From Chryseobacterium daecheongense (GTDB taxonomy: Bacteria > Bacteroidota > Bacteroidia > Flavobacteriales > Weeksellaceae): a DNA stretch of 64,000 nt. Shown piece by piece: positions 8,707-17,481 of the stretch; positions within the stretch are counted from its first letter, which is position 1, and every line of letters starts with the position of its first letter. The stretch is taken from NCBI RefSeq assembly GCF_003729955.1, contig NZ_RJTX01000001.1:558001-622000 (forward strand). Direction: 5' to 3'. The notes below the pieces were generated by a model that was not told where the DNA came from, made no database searches, and saw nothing but the letters and a program-made list of their open reading frames with translations. The position numbers and the translations under genes were made by a program.

Positions 8707-9486
8707 TTATTTTTCAAAAAAAGATTTTACCCAATCATCATCATTATTTTCAATGTCTTTATAACTGCCTTCTGCCCTGATCACTCCGTCTTTAAGAATA
8801 ATGATTCTGTCTCCCGTATATTTTGCGCAGGTAAGATCGTGGGTTATGATAATGGAGGTGGCATTATACTTCTGCTTGATACTGCGTATAAGCTCAATAA
8901 TTTCCCGGGCTGTAATGGTGTCTAATCCACCTGTTGGTTCATCATAAATGATGATCTCTGGCTTAATGATCAATGCTCTCGCGAGTCCTATTCTTTTCCG
9001 CATTCCTCCTGATAATTCTGAAGGCATTTTATCAATAGCATCTTCAAGCCCTACATTGCCCAATACCTCCCTTACCGCTGCTTCTATGTCCTGCTCATTT
9101 AAATTTTTTTTATTATGCTGTAATGTAAATGCCAAATTTTGTCTTACTGTCATAGAATCATATAAAGCTCCGCTCTGAAACAGAAAACCTATCTTCATCC
9201 TGATCCGGTTTCGTTCTTCTTCATTAAGCAGGGTGATATCTTCTCCTGAAATAATTATTTCCCCTTTATCTACTTCAGAAAGTCCAACCAGGCATTTAAC
9301 GGCTACGGATTTACCCGAACCCGAACGGCCTAATATGACCAGATTTTCCCCTTTTTTAACAATGAAGCTAATACCGTTCAGCACCTTATTGTTACCGTAA
9401 GATTTATAAACATTCTTAAATTCTATCAGCGGCTCACCAATGGATAATTCATGAGCATTGATAACAGGGTGTTTATTAGCTTTCAT
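8707..9486 (-). CDS. ABC transporter ATPase, MlaF type
   Basis: A 259-residue ABC ATPase with Walker A GRSGSGKS (residues 53-60), signature LSGGMRKR, Walker B IIIYDEPT and switch His in IITHD. The GGMRKR form of the signature is typical of MlaF/Mkl ATPases paired with MlaE permeases. It energises the MCE lipid transporter at the inner membrane. Its start codon overlaps the stop of the permease gene by one base (TAATG), so translation is probably coupled. Confidence 0.92.
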   Translation of the reverse strand: MKANKHPVINAHELSIGEPLIEFKNVYKSYGNNKVLNGISFIVKKGENLVILGRSGSGKSVAVKCLVGLSEVDKGEIIISGEDITLLNEEERNRIRMKIGFLFQSGALYDSMTVRQNLAFTLQHNKKNLNEQDIEAAVREVLGNVGLEDAIDKMPSELSGGMRKRIGLARALIIKPEIIIYDEPTGGLDTITAREIIELIRSIKQKYNATSIIITHDLTCAKYTGDRIIILKDGVIRAEGSYKDIENNDDDWVKSFFEK

Positions 9487-10250
9487 TATAATTCAAAAAA
9501 TAAATCGGTTACCTGTACTGCGATGAGATCAATAATAAAAATCATCAGGGAAGCTGAAACTACTGCAGAATTGGCTGCTTTCCCTACACTTTTTGTTCCA
9601 CCGGAAGCATTGAATCCTTCAAAACAGCCAATAATCCCAATAAAAAAGCCGAAAAAGAAAGTCTTGATGGTGGCAGGCAAAATGTCTACATATTCCAGGG
9701 ACTCAAATACATGGGAAAAATAGTGTTGTATATTGTTCTCACTATGAATATTTATACCTATGAAACCTCCTATAATTCCGATCAGATCCGCATAGATCAC
9801 TAAAATTGGGATCATAAATGTAGTGGCCATGGTTCTTGTCACTACCAGATACCGATAAGGATTGATCGCTGAAACCTCCATAGCATCAATCTGCTCAGTT
9901 ACTTTCATAGAGCCTAATTCGGCTCCTATACCGGATGATACTCTTCCGGCGCAAATTAAAGCAGTAATCACCGGCGCAATTTCTCTTATCAATGACAGGG
10001 AAACCATACCGGGTATCCATGATTCGGCTCCGAATCTGGCCATTGCCGGACGTGATTGTATCGTAAGCACCAGACCCATAATAAAACCTGTTATCGTTAC
10101 CAATGGCAATGACTGATAGCCTACAATAAAACATTGCCTGATGAACTCTTTAAACTCAAAACCCGGTTTAATGATTTCCTTGAAAAAACGGGCTGAGAAT
10201 GAAGCGATATTGCCTACCAGAGTAAAGCTGTTTTTAAAAAATGTTTCCAT
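9486..10250 (-). CDS. MlaE-family ABC transporter permease
   Basis: A 254-residue integral membrane protein of the MlaE (YrbE) family, first gene of the leftward lipid-transport operon. It has 5-6 membrane segments and the conserved core SLIREIAPVITALICAGR and GAELGSMKVTEQIDAMEVS. It forms the inner-membrane channel that hands lipids to the MCE ring. The BON-protein gene ends 56 bases upstream, and I saw no terminator between them, so read-through from 10969 is possible. Confidence 0.92.
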   Translation of the reverse strand: METFFKNSFTLVGNIASFSARFFKEIIKPGFEFKEFIRQCFIVGYQSLPLVTITGFIMGLVLTIQSRPAMARFGAESWIPGMVSLSLIREIAPVITALICAGRVSSGIGAELGSMKVTEQIDAMEVSAINPYRYLVVTRTMATTFMIPILVIYADLIGIIGGFIGINIHSENNIQHYFSHVFESLEYVDILPATIKTFFFGFFIGIIGCFEGFNASGGTKSVGKAANSAVVSASLMIFIIDLIAVQVTDLFFEL

Positions 10251-10306
10251 GGTCTGCAGATTTTATTAGAGAAATATTGATCCTAAGTACTTACCAGAGG
10301 AAATCC

Positions 10307-10969
10307 CTAAAAGTCGTATTCATAATCAACTTTCAGTTCGTTTTTTACATGTTCTATTCCGGGAGTTTTCCAGGCAATACGGCCAGCTTCTTCTTTTTGG
10401 CGCCATGAATGTACAGCGCCGGTCAGCGTAACGGTTGATCCTGATACGGATACCTTGATTTCTTTATCATCAATAGGGCTTCTTTTAAGAGCTTCTTCTA
10501 TATCTTTTTTATCAACTCTTTCCCGAATTTCCGGCTTGATAGTAATATTATTGTAAATACCTTTCACTCCGGGAAGATATTGAATAGCATTTTCTGTAAT
10601 TTCCCTCAGATAGTCCCAGGGTAATTCGCCATCCAGATCTACCCACCCATCTTCAACTTTCACTTTTATTTGTTTTTCCGGAATCACTGTATTAGATTCA
10701 AATGCCGCTATAATTTCATCGGCGATTTCAATGTCAGTCTTTGATCGTGAATTTGGAAACTTTACTTTAATGTTTTCTACCAGCACCTTTACTCCGACAA
10801 CATTTTTTGCAGCATCTTCTGCCTGCATTTTCTTTGCATAACTATCGACTATGCCGGTAAGGGAAACTACACCATTCTTTGCGGTGACTCCAATTTCAGC
10901 CGAGTGTAGGAGAGGCTCCCATTTAATGGCATCCTGAACGTCTTTCTGTAATTCTGCGTTTGTTTTCAT
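10307..10969 (-). CDS. Triple BON-domain protein, copy 1
   Basis: A 220-residue protein made of three consecutive BON domains (about residues 3-70, 78-145 and 150-218), each with the V-x-G-V-x-x-(L/I) pattern ending in a short beta hairpin (for example VVSLTGIVDSYAKK and TVTLTGAVHSWRQKEEA). There is no signal peptide, so it should be cytoplasmic, unlike the lipoprotein BON protein OsmY/DolP. BON domains bind phospholipid surfaces in known cases; here the partner is unknown. It is closely similar to the next protein (residues 1-30 nearly identical), so a tandem duplication. It sits just upstream of mlaEFD. Confidence 0.85.
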   Translation of the reverse strand: MKTNAELQKDVQDAIKWEPLLHSAEIGVTAKNGVVSLTGIVDSYAKKMQAEDAAKNVVGVKVLVENIKVKFPNSRSKTDIEIADEIIAAFESNTVIPEKQIKVKVEDGWVDLDGELPWDYLREITENAIQYLPGVKGIYNNITIKPEIRERVDKKDIEEALKRSPIDDKEIKVSVSGSTVTLTGAVHSWRQKEEAGRIAWKTPGIEHVKNELKVDYEYDF

Positions 10970-11050
10970 TTTGTTATAAATTATATTCCAAAGTTCCGGA
11001 AACTCTTAAAAAAATAGGATGATGGGAATCACTATGAAATATGATGTTAG

Positions 11051-11064
11051 TCAGATTAATCTGA
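11051..11064. promoter_or_regulatory. Perfect 14-bp palindrome upstream of BON copy 1
   Basis: TCAGATTAATCTGA, 82 bases upstream of the start codon at 10969 and just beyond the terminator of the neighbouring gene. Its size and symmetry suit a dimeric regulator. No second copy was noticed in the window. Confidence 0.35.
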
Positions 11065-11080
11065 TGATAGAGGATAATAT

Positions 11081-11115
11081 AAAAAAACCTGTAGAAGAAA
11101 AATCTCCCACAGGTT
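11081..11115 (-). terminator. Terminator of BON copy 2
   Basis: On the minus strand the arms AACCTGT (11115-11109) and ACAGGTT (11092-11086) are followed by a T run. The loop is 16 bases. It separates the two BON genes transcriptionally. Confidence 0.75.
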
Positions 11116-11136
11116 AGAAATTAATTGATCTGTCTA

Positions 11137-11811
11137 TTATAGAGAATAGTCGTAATCATAGTCATAGTCAACTTCCAATTCATTCTCCACATGCCAAATA
11201 CCGGGAGTTTTCCATGCAATGCGACCTGCTTCTTCTTTTTGATACCAAGAGTTGGCAGTTCCGGTTAAAGTAACTGTTGTACCTGATACTGATACTTTAA
11301 TCCCATTGTCATAAATTGTACTTCTTCTAAGTGCATCTTCAATATCTTTTTTCTGAATTGCATCATCTGTTTCAGATTTGATCTGGATATTGTTAATAAC
11401 ACCTTTTACGCCTGTAAGGTATTTCACCGCACTTGCAGCTTCTTCTTTTTGATAGTTCCAAGGTAATTCTCCCTCTAAAGTAACTCTGCCATCCTCAACT
11501 TTTACTTTAATGCTGTCATCGGGAATAGAATAATTAAATTTTAGTGCATTTAAAACTTCTTTTGCGACTTCGGCATCTGTTTTTGACCAAGAGCTTGGAA
11601 ATTTCACTTCAATATTTTCCACCAAGGCTTTCACTCCAATCACCTTTTTAGCTGCATTTTCAGCTTCCATTTTTTTTGCGTAGCTATCTACGAAACCGGT
11701 TAAGGAAACAATACCGTCTTTGGCAGTAACTCCTATTTCTGCTGCATGCAATAACGGCTCCCACTGAATGGCTTTTTGAACGTCTTCTTGTAATTCTGCG
11801 TTTGTTTTCAT
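11137..11811 (-). CDS. Triple BON-domain protein, copy 2
   Basis: A 224-residue paralogue of the preceding-coordinate gene, again three BON domains without a signal peptide, ending in an acidic Asp/Tyr-rich tail ([10 protein letters not shown]). The two share the opening [19 protein letters not shown] and the closing [19 protein letters not shown] blocks. The gene has its own terminator and an AT-rich upstream region (11812-11900) with the palindrome GTTAATTAAC. BON repeats suggest binding to membranes or ligands under stress; direct evidence is lacking here. Confidence 0.85.
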   Translation of the reverse strand: MKTNAELQEDVQKAIQWEPLLHAAEIGVTAKDGIVSLTGFVDSYAKKMEAENAAKKVIGVKALVENIEVKFPSSWSKTDAEVAKEVLNALKFNYSIPDDSIKVKVEDGRVTLEGELPWNYQKEEAASAVKYLTGVKGVINNIQIKSETDDAIQKKDIEDALRRSTIYDNGIKVSVSGTTVTLTGTANSWYQKEEAGRIAWKTPGIWHVENELEVDYDYDYDYSL

Positions 11812-11900
11812 TTTAATAATTTTTTGGGGTTAATAAATGTTTTTGGAATCCTGTTAATTAACAATTTATCATGATTTCATTTCAAAATAGATTAAGCTGT

Positions 11901-14222
11901 TTAATAAAACATTTTCTGCTTCACTCCGTTTTGTACTATATCTTTTGGAGATCTGATATACTTTTGTATTATCAATCTTGACATTAAATAACTAATAGTA
12001 GATTCGGCTCCCTGATTTAAATTGATGTAATCATTTTCTACACCATCATAGCATCCTCCTGTACAAGGATTATAGACTATTCGGTTCAAATGATTTTTTC
12101 CTAAAAACCAATTAAAAGCAGCGAACATTTTGTACTTGTAATCTTTAATTTTAAATACATTATAGAATTCACTTAGTGCCATAATAGTGTAAGCAACATC
12201 AATGGGCTGTTCTCCTCCTTTATGTATTGCATCTGTTTCCAGATTATTATGCATCCAACCTTTATTGGAAATTACTTTAATGGCTTCCTGTGAAAATATT
12301 TTTGATATCAGAAAATCAAATGAAATTATTGCTGTGGATAAATATTCAGATTTACGAATAGTTAACCATGCAAACAGTATTGCTTCAGGTATAACACTAT
12401 TAGCATAAGTTAAATAGCTTTCATACCATTTCCATTGTTTATCTGATTCATGTTTATACATTTGTATCAATCTATCTGCAAGTTCTTCCATAGCCCCTAT
12501 GTTCTCTAAGGAATTATTTTTAATACCGGCATAATACAATCCTTTGATGATAAATGCCATAGCTCTTGTAGAATGAATTGTAGAAGCCTGCAACATGGCT
12601 TTATCAAATAACACCTGTGCTTTATTGATTAAATCTGCCGGGATAATACTATGCAGTGAAAGTAGATAACCCAAAGCCCATATTGCCCTACCAAAAGAAT
12701 CTTCAAGGTTACAAGTACCATTTTGTGCAGTAAATTGTTTTTGGATATTAACATAATTTAAAAAACAACCTTCATCCTGAAAGCAATAAGAGATAAAATT
12801 AAAATAGAGATTAATATATTTCAAATCGTCTATTGTACCGAAAGCTTTATAATGCTGGCACATTGCTATTAATGCTCTGGCATTGTCATCCACTGTATAC
12901 CCGGAATTCATATCAGGATGATTTATAACAGAAAATTGAATAATCCCAAAATTAGTGGTCATTTTCTTCAAATGATTCAGATTAATTTCTGGTATTTTGT
13001 ACTGAATTTTCAAATTTGCACCCAAAATTTCCTTGAATAACTGAACATGGGCTATTGCAGAGTTTTCCCATGCCGTTGGAGCCATTTGATGCAAACCATT
13101 TAAGCTGATGCTGTTTCTTTGTGATTCTTGATTCAGTAAATTAATTACTTCCTGAGCAAGCTGTGTGGAATCGTTAAAATTGATAATAATTCCTGTTCCT
13201 TTTTCTGATAGTTCAAGAGCATGTGGAATAGGAGTGGAGATAATTGGACATCCACAACTCATTGCATAGGAAAAAGTGCCACTGACTGCCTGATTAGGAT
13301 CTTTTGAAGTAAACAGATAAATATCTGTAAGTTGTAAATATTCTAATAATGTATCAAGTGATAAATATTCATTAATAAATTCAACATTTGAATTTATTTG
13401 TAAATTATCAACTATTAATTCTAAATTTTGTCTGTATTTTTCCCCCTCATTTTGTATTACGCATGGATGTGTTTTCCCTATAATAAGAAACAATACTTCA
13501 GGATGCTGTTCAATGATCGAAGGTAAGGCAGCAAGTGTTGTTTCAATGCTTTTACCAGAACTTAGAAGCCCAAATGTTGATAATATCTTTCGGTCCTGAT
13601 AACCGTATTTTTTCTTTAAAATGTTTTTATCAACATGTTCTACCAGGTGTGTACCATGTGATATGACTGTAATTTGTTCTTTTTTAATGTGGTAATCATT
13701 TTCTAATAACTCCTTAGCAGCATTTGTCATAACTACCAGAGCATTGGCAATATTGGCAATGTTCTGAATATATTGTTTTATTTCTTCTTCCGGTTTGGGT
13801 AAAACAGTATGAAACACTACTACTAAAGGTGGATGTATAGAACTTAAAAACTGGAATAATTCTTTTTCATTGTTTCTGAAGAGGCCAAACTCGTGTTGCA
13901 GGATTACCAATTCAATTGGATCATGCCAATTGATATTCTCAATTAACTCATGATAAGACTCAGGATTATCTGTTTTTAAAACATAATTTACATTTTTATC
14001 ATATTGGTGTCCTCCATTTTCTAATGCACATATTTTGATTTCAAAAGATTCTGCAAACTTATTTCTGATTGCTTTTATCAAATCCTGTGTATAGGTAGCA
14101 ATGCCACATTCTCTGGGAGGGAAAGTACTGATCATAAGCAATTGCGGTGCTTTATTTTCATATAAAGGATTCAATGCAGACTTGCTTGGCAGCCTTTTTC
14201 TCATATTCAGTTTATTTTTCAT
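11901..14222 (-). CDS. GT4 glycosyltransferase fused to an alpha/alpha-toroid domain
   Basis: A 773-residue two-domain protein. Residues ~28-400 form a GT-B glycosyltransferase of family 4: the opening STFPPRECGIATYTQDL loop and the donor site SGTFSYAMSCGCPIISTP are typical. Residues ~410-760 are helical with motifs such as GYTVDDNARALIA, WYESYLTYANSVIPEA, GGEQPIDVAYTIMAL and NLNQGAESTISYL, characteristic of an (alpha/alpha)6 barrel of glycan-acting enzymes. There is no signal peptide, so it is cytoplasmic. It lies 12 bases after the GH130 gene in one operon, suggesting synthesis and trimming or phosphorolysis of a mannose-containing glycan (inference). The exact sugar is unknown. Confidence 0.8.
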   Translation of the reverse strand: MKNKLNMRKRLPSKSALNPLYENKAPQLLMISTFPPRECGIATYTQDLIKAIRNKFAESFEIKICALENGGHQYDKNVNYVLKTDNPESYHELIENINWHDPIELVILQHEFGLFRNNEKELFQFLSSIHPPLVVVFHTVLPKPEEEIKQYIQNIANIANALVVMTNAAKELLENDYHIKKEQITVISHGTHLVEHVDKNILKKKYGYQDRKILSTFGLLSSGKSIETTLAALPSIIEQHPEVLFLIIGKTHPCVIQNEGEKYRQNLELIVDNLQINSNVEFINEYLSLDTLLEYLQLTDIYLFTSKDPNQAVSGTFSYAMSCGCPIISTPIPHALELSEKGTGIIINFNDSTQLAQEVINLLNQESQRNSISLNGLHQMAPTAWENSAIAHVQLFKEILGANLKIQYKIPEINLNHLKKMTTNFGIIQFSVINHPDMNSGYTVDDNARALIAMCQHYKAFGTIDDLKYINLYFNFISYCFQDEGCFLNYVNIQKQFTAQNGTCNLEDSFGRAIWALGYLLSLHSIIPADLINKAQVLFDKAMLQASTIHSTRAMAFIIKGLYYAGIKNNSLENIGAMEELADRLIQMYKHESDKQWKWYESYLTYANSVIPEAILFAWLTIRKSEYLSTAIISFDFLISKIFSQEAIKVISNKGWMHNNLETDAIHKGGEQPIDVAYTIMALSEFYNVFKIKDYKYKMFAAFNWFLGKNHLNRIVYNPCTGGCYDGVENDYINLNQGAESTISYLMSRLIIQKYIRSPKDIVQNGVKQKMFY

Positions 14223-14234
14223 TTGATGTTTTTT

Positions 14235-15257
14235 TTAGGTAATTAGTTCTTTTAGCAATTCCGAAAGACAAACAGAGGCACAGGCCACATGCTCATCTGC
14301 TGCACCATAATATATATAAAGTGTATCCTCACAAACCAAAACTCCGGTAGGAAAACATATATTATTAACTATTCCATGCAATTCATACTCATGTTCAGGC
14401 TTAAATAATGGATAGGGCAAACGGGCTATTTCATGGGTGGGATCTTTCAAATCCAATAGTGCTGCACAAACACAGTATACATAGCCATCTATTGTATCAT
14501 GAACTCCATGATAGATAAGGAGCCAGCCCTCTTTGGTTTCAATAGGAGGGCACCCTCCTCCCAGATAACTGACTTCATGGTCATATTTTGGTGAAAGCAC
14601 AATGTGATCACTAAATTTAAGAAGAAAATTGTCCCAGAAATTATGCGTCAATTCACTTAAATCTTCAATACAAACGACCTGAATGTCGGGTTTTATTCGA
14701 TGTAAAAAATATAGTTTACCGTTAATACGTCTTGGAAAAAGTATTACATTTTTATCCCAAAGAAGTACTTTTTTCCCGTTTTTTTTAGGCACTATATATT
14801 TTCCGTTGAAACGGAAATATTTTTCATTCAATGCCCCTCTTGATTCAGCCAGATATTTAAATTCTTCATAAGAGTATTGTGGGGTAATCAATCCTCTTTT
14901 TTCCCATGTTACAAGATCTTTGGATGTAGCTAATGCACCTAACGCATTGATACCGTCATAAGCAGTATATGTTAAATAATATACATCATCAATTTTTACA
15001 ATACGAGGGTCTTCTACACCTTTCTTTTCATAATCATATTGCGGATAAAGAATAGGGATTTCCATTCGGTCTTCAATGATCAAAGGTTTTTTTAATCTAC
15101 AATAACCAATGCTTGAATAATTGTCTTTACTAACGGCTCTATAAAACATATGAATTATACCATTTTCATTCAGGATGGCCGGATTCAGTACGCCTATACT
15201 TTCAAATCCGTGACTGGTTTTTTCCAGTACAACTCCTTCTTTTTTTACCTTGATCAT
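14235..15257 (-). CDS. GH130-family glycoside phosphorylase/hydrolase
   Basis: A 340-residue five-bladed beta-propeller of family GH130. The motif GVEDPRI (Asp83) holds the catalytic acid region, and LNPA near the start and GGGCPP and HG later are further family marks. Characterised members act on beta-mannosides: either phosphorylases releasing mannose 1-phosphate or beta-1,2-mannosidases. I cannot tell the two apart by eye. There is no signal peptide, so it works in the cytoplasm, favouring a phosphorylase or storage/osmolyte role over polysaccharide scavenging. It sits between a lipoprotein gene (24 bases) and the GT4 gene (12 bases) in a three-gene operon. Confidence 0.85.
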   Translation of the reverse strand: MIKVKKEGVVLEKTSHGFESIGVLNPAILNENGIIHMFYRAVSKDNYSSIGYCRLKKPLIIEDRMEIPILYPQYDYEKKGVEDPRIVKIDDVYYLTYTAYDGINALGALATSKDLVTWEKRGLITPQYSYEEFKYLAESRGALNEKYFRFNGKYIVPKKNGKKVLLWDKNVILFPRRINGKLYFLHRIKPDIQVVCIEDLSELTHNFWDNFLLKFSDHIVLSPKYDHEVSYLGGGCPPIETKEGWLLIYHGVHDTIDGYVYCVCAALLDLKDPTHEIARLPYPLFKPEHEYELHGIVNNICFPTGVLVCEDTLYIYYGAADEHVACASVCLSELLKELIT

Positions 15258-15281
15258 GGCAGTATTTATAACTATTTCTTA

Positions 15282-15896
15282 TTATTCTTCAATGAACCCT
15301 TCCTGCAACATTTTTTTACGGATAGCATGTGCAATTTCGTTGGTTAATCTTTTCACTCCTTCCGGATCATAGGTCTCTGTAATGCCCGACCATATTATCT
15401 TATCATCCTGGATAGAATAGATGACGGTTTCGATAATGAATTTTTTAGTGACGGTGTAATACCCGGGAGTAGTATAATACATCCAGTTTCTAAAGTAGTA
15501 TCTGCTGAAATCAGAATAATACATAGGATACATATAGTGCTGCTCCGGAACAAATATTTTTTCCTTATCGACATCTATTAATCGCATTGTGATAGCAGCA
15601 TCAAAACCATCATTTTTTATTTTACTTCTCAATGCTTCTTCATCATTCCTATTGAACTTTTCTCCTAAATAACTATAAGAAGTAACTCCTTTTCCGTGAA
15701 GATATTTTACCATTTCATCTTCAGTTCTGCGGCGATTGGTTTCATTTCTTAATAAGGCAACTACTAATACTTTTTTCCAATCTCCTGCATGAATATGTTT
15801 ATCCGGATCCCTCCAGCTGTTGACTATTTGAGTAGAACTGCAAGAGTTTATAAATACTATAAAAAAGATAAACAGGATGTATTGAATTTTTTTCAT
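15282..15896 (-). CDS. DUF4136-like lipoprotein
   Basis: A 204-residue lipoprotein with a 17-residue hydrophobic signal and lipobox FINSC, lipidated Cys19. The mature part opens SSTQIVNSWRDPD, then a Rossmann-like stretch (WKKVLVVALLRNE-RR-TEDEMVKYL) typical of the small DUF4136-type lipoproteins, and has a Tyr-rich segment (residues ~120-145). Function unknown. It is the first gene of the operon with GH130 and GT4. No clear -33/-7 pair was found upstream. Confidence 0.7.
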   Translation of the reverse strand: MKKIQYILFIFFIVFINSCSSTQIVNSWRDPDKHIHAGDWKKVLVVALLRNETNRRRTEDEMVKYLHGKGVTSYSYLGEKFNRNDEEALRSKIKNDGFDAAITMRLIDVDKEKIFVPEQHYMYPMYYSDFSRYYFRNWMYYTTPGYYTVTKKFIIETVIYSIQDDKIIWSGITETYDPEGVKRLTNEIAHAIRKKMLQEGFIEE

Positions 15897-15981
15897 GGCA
15901 ATAAGTTTTATGAATATTAAATTTCAATTCTGTAAAGAATTAAAGCAACCCAAAGTTCCTGAAACTGTGTTGAAAATAATA

Positions 15982-15993
15982 TGACAGGCGTCA
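15982..15993. promoter_or_regulatory. 12-bp interrupted palindrome in a divergent intergenic region
   Basis: TGAC-AGGC-GTCA lies between the divergent lipoprotein operon (starts 15896) and the L,D-transpeptidase gene (starts 16112). It is a possible shared operator; it is short enough to be chance. Confidence 0.25.
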
Positions 15994-16055
15994 CTTTGAA
16001 TAATGATACTAATCAACTTAAAATCAACCTATAATATCATTTTTTTTCGTGATAA

Positions 16056-16084
16056 TTGTCATTATTCAGACCATCTATAATTTG
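16056..16084 (+). promoter_or_regulatory. Possible promoter of the L,D-transpeptidase gene
   Basis: TTG at 16056-16058 and a TATAATTTG stretch ending at 16084 (one base longer than TAnnTTTG). The predicted transcript start near 16090 lies downstream of an alternative in-frame start at 16049 and supports the ATG at 16112. Confidence 0.35.
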
Positions 16085-16111
16085 GAATTTTACAGTATTA
16101 AATCCAGGACC

Positions 16112-17473
16112 ATGAAAGCTATACTTAGTTTAGGAATTGTTTTTCTCTGTATGATTATGTTGAAAGGGCAGGACGTTAAGATGAATAATGAAATCATTTT
16201 TTTATTGAATGATAAAGAAACCCTTTCAAAACTTCATTATCCAAAATCTGTCCTTAAGTTTTATAACAAAAATCCTGAATATGTATGGACAGCTTCCTCG
16301 AAACAAAGTCAGGCTTGGGCAGCAATGCTTTTGCTGGATTGCGCCTATCAATTGGGATTGTCATCTTCGGATTATCACTTGCAGGAACTTACCTTTGAAA
16401 AATTAAAAATCATAAGAGATACTCCGGAAAAAATTGCCCAAACAGAAAAAGCCGGCCTGGATATTTTAATGACGGATGCCCTTATTAGTTTCATCAACAA
16501 TCTACATTTTGGAAGATATAATCCTTCTTATAGTGCCTCATATATTGATGCCAATTCTATCAACGGTTTTTATGCAGCTGATCAATTATCATCAGTAAGG
16601 AAAGAAGAAGACCTTCTCTCTCTGATCCTTCAGGTTCAGCCGAAAATACAGCTTTATACTGATTTTCAAAACTATCTGAATACACTCTATGCCAATAATA
16701 ATCTTCAGGCTCATGAGGCAGAAATAAAAAAGATCATCATCAATATGGAGCGCCTGCGTTGGTTAAATACAGAAAGTGAGGTTTATATATTAGTCAACAT
16801 TCCTTCTTACACGCTGGAATTTCATCAGAAAAAATCAGTATTTCATTCCAAAGTCATTGTAGGGAAACCTTCCACAAAAAGTCCTACTCTGGAAAGTACT
16901 ATTAATTACTTTACCTCTGCACCGGATTGGAAAGTTCCTCAAAGTATATTTATAAAGGAAATGCTTCCAAAAATTACTATGCAGTATCTGGAAAATAACC
17001 ATTATTCTGTTTATGATCAGCATGGCAATGAAGTGGAAGTCAATGCAAGCAAGCTTCAGCAAATCAGAAGAAATCCACAGCGTTATAGTGTGAGACAGTC
17101 TCCCGGTTGTGACAATGCATTGGGCGCTGTAGTTTTTCGTTTTCCTAATTCCTATGGAGTGTATCTTCATGACACTTCACAAAAACAGTTGTTTAATAAG
17201 ACTGTAAGAGCTTTGAGCCATGGATGCATTCGGGTAGAAAAAGCCAAAGAGCTGGCCTTTCAGCTTTTACAATATGATGGTTCCGAGGATCAGATTCCGG
17301 TTTTAGAAACTGCAATGGTACAGTATAAAAGAAAGGATTTCGTCTTAAAACAGCCTGTCCCACTTATTGTCACTTATCTGACATGTTTAATAAAAGACGG
17401 AACCCCAGTCTTCTATGATGACATTTACCATTTTGATCCTCTTTTAGAAAATAAATTTAATCTGAATAAATAA
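16112..17473 (+). CDS. L,D-transpeptidase, YcbB/YkuD type
   Basis: A 453-residue periplasmic enzyme. I start it at ATG 16112, giving a proper signal peptide (MKAILSLGIVFLCMIMLKGQ), not at the longer frame from 16049. The N-terminal helical scaffold and interrupted catalytic domain match YcbB-like transpeptidases. The active-site motif is YLHDTSQ then LSHGCIRVE, with nucleophile Cys372. It forms 3-3 cross-links in peptidoglycan or attaches proteins to it, reactions that are resistant to many beta-lactams and favoured in stationary phase. The Usp gene follows 8 bases later, so the two are probably cotranscribed. Confidence 0.88.
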   Translation: MKAILSLGIVFLCMIMLKGQDVKMNNEIIFLLNDKETLSKLHYPKSVLKFYNKNPEYVWTASSKQSQAWAAMLLLDCAYQLGLSSSDYHLQELTFEKLKIIRDTPEKIAQTEKAGLDILMTDALISFINNLHFGRYNPSYSASYIDANSINGFYAADQLSSVRKEEDLLSLILQVQPKIQLYTDFQNYLNTLYANNNLQAHEAEIKKIIINMERLRWLNTESEVYILVNIPSYTLEFHQKKSVFHSKVIVGKPSTKSPTLESTINYFTSAPDWKVPQSIFIKEMLPKITMQYLENNHYSVYDQHGNEVEVNASKLQQIRRNPQRYSVRQSPGCDNALGAVVFRFPNSYGVYLHDTSQKQLFNKTVRALSHGCIRVEKAKELAFQLLQYDGSEDQIPVLETAMVQYKRKDFVLKQPVPLIVTYLTCLIKDGTPVFYDDIYHFDPLLENKFNLNK

Positions 17474-17481
17474 TTAAAACA

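Noticed and set aside
16049..16111. 21 extra residues at the start of the L,D-transpeptidase
   Set aside because: They lie over the predicted promoter and would hide the signal peptide; ATG 16112 is preferred.
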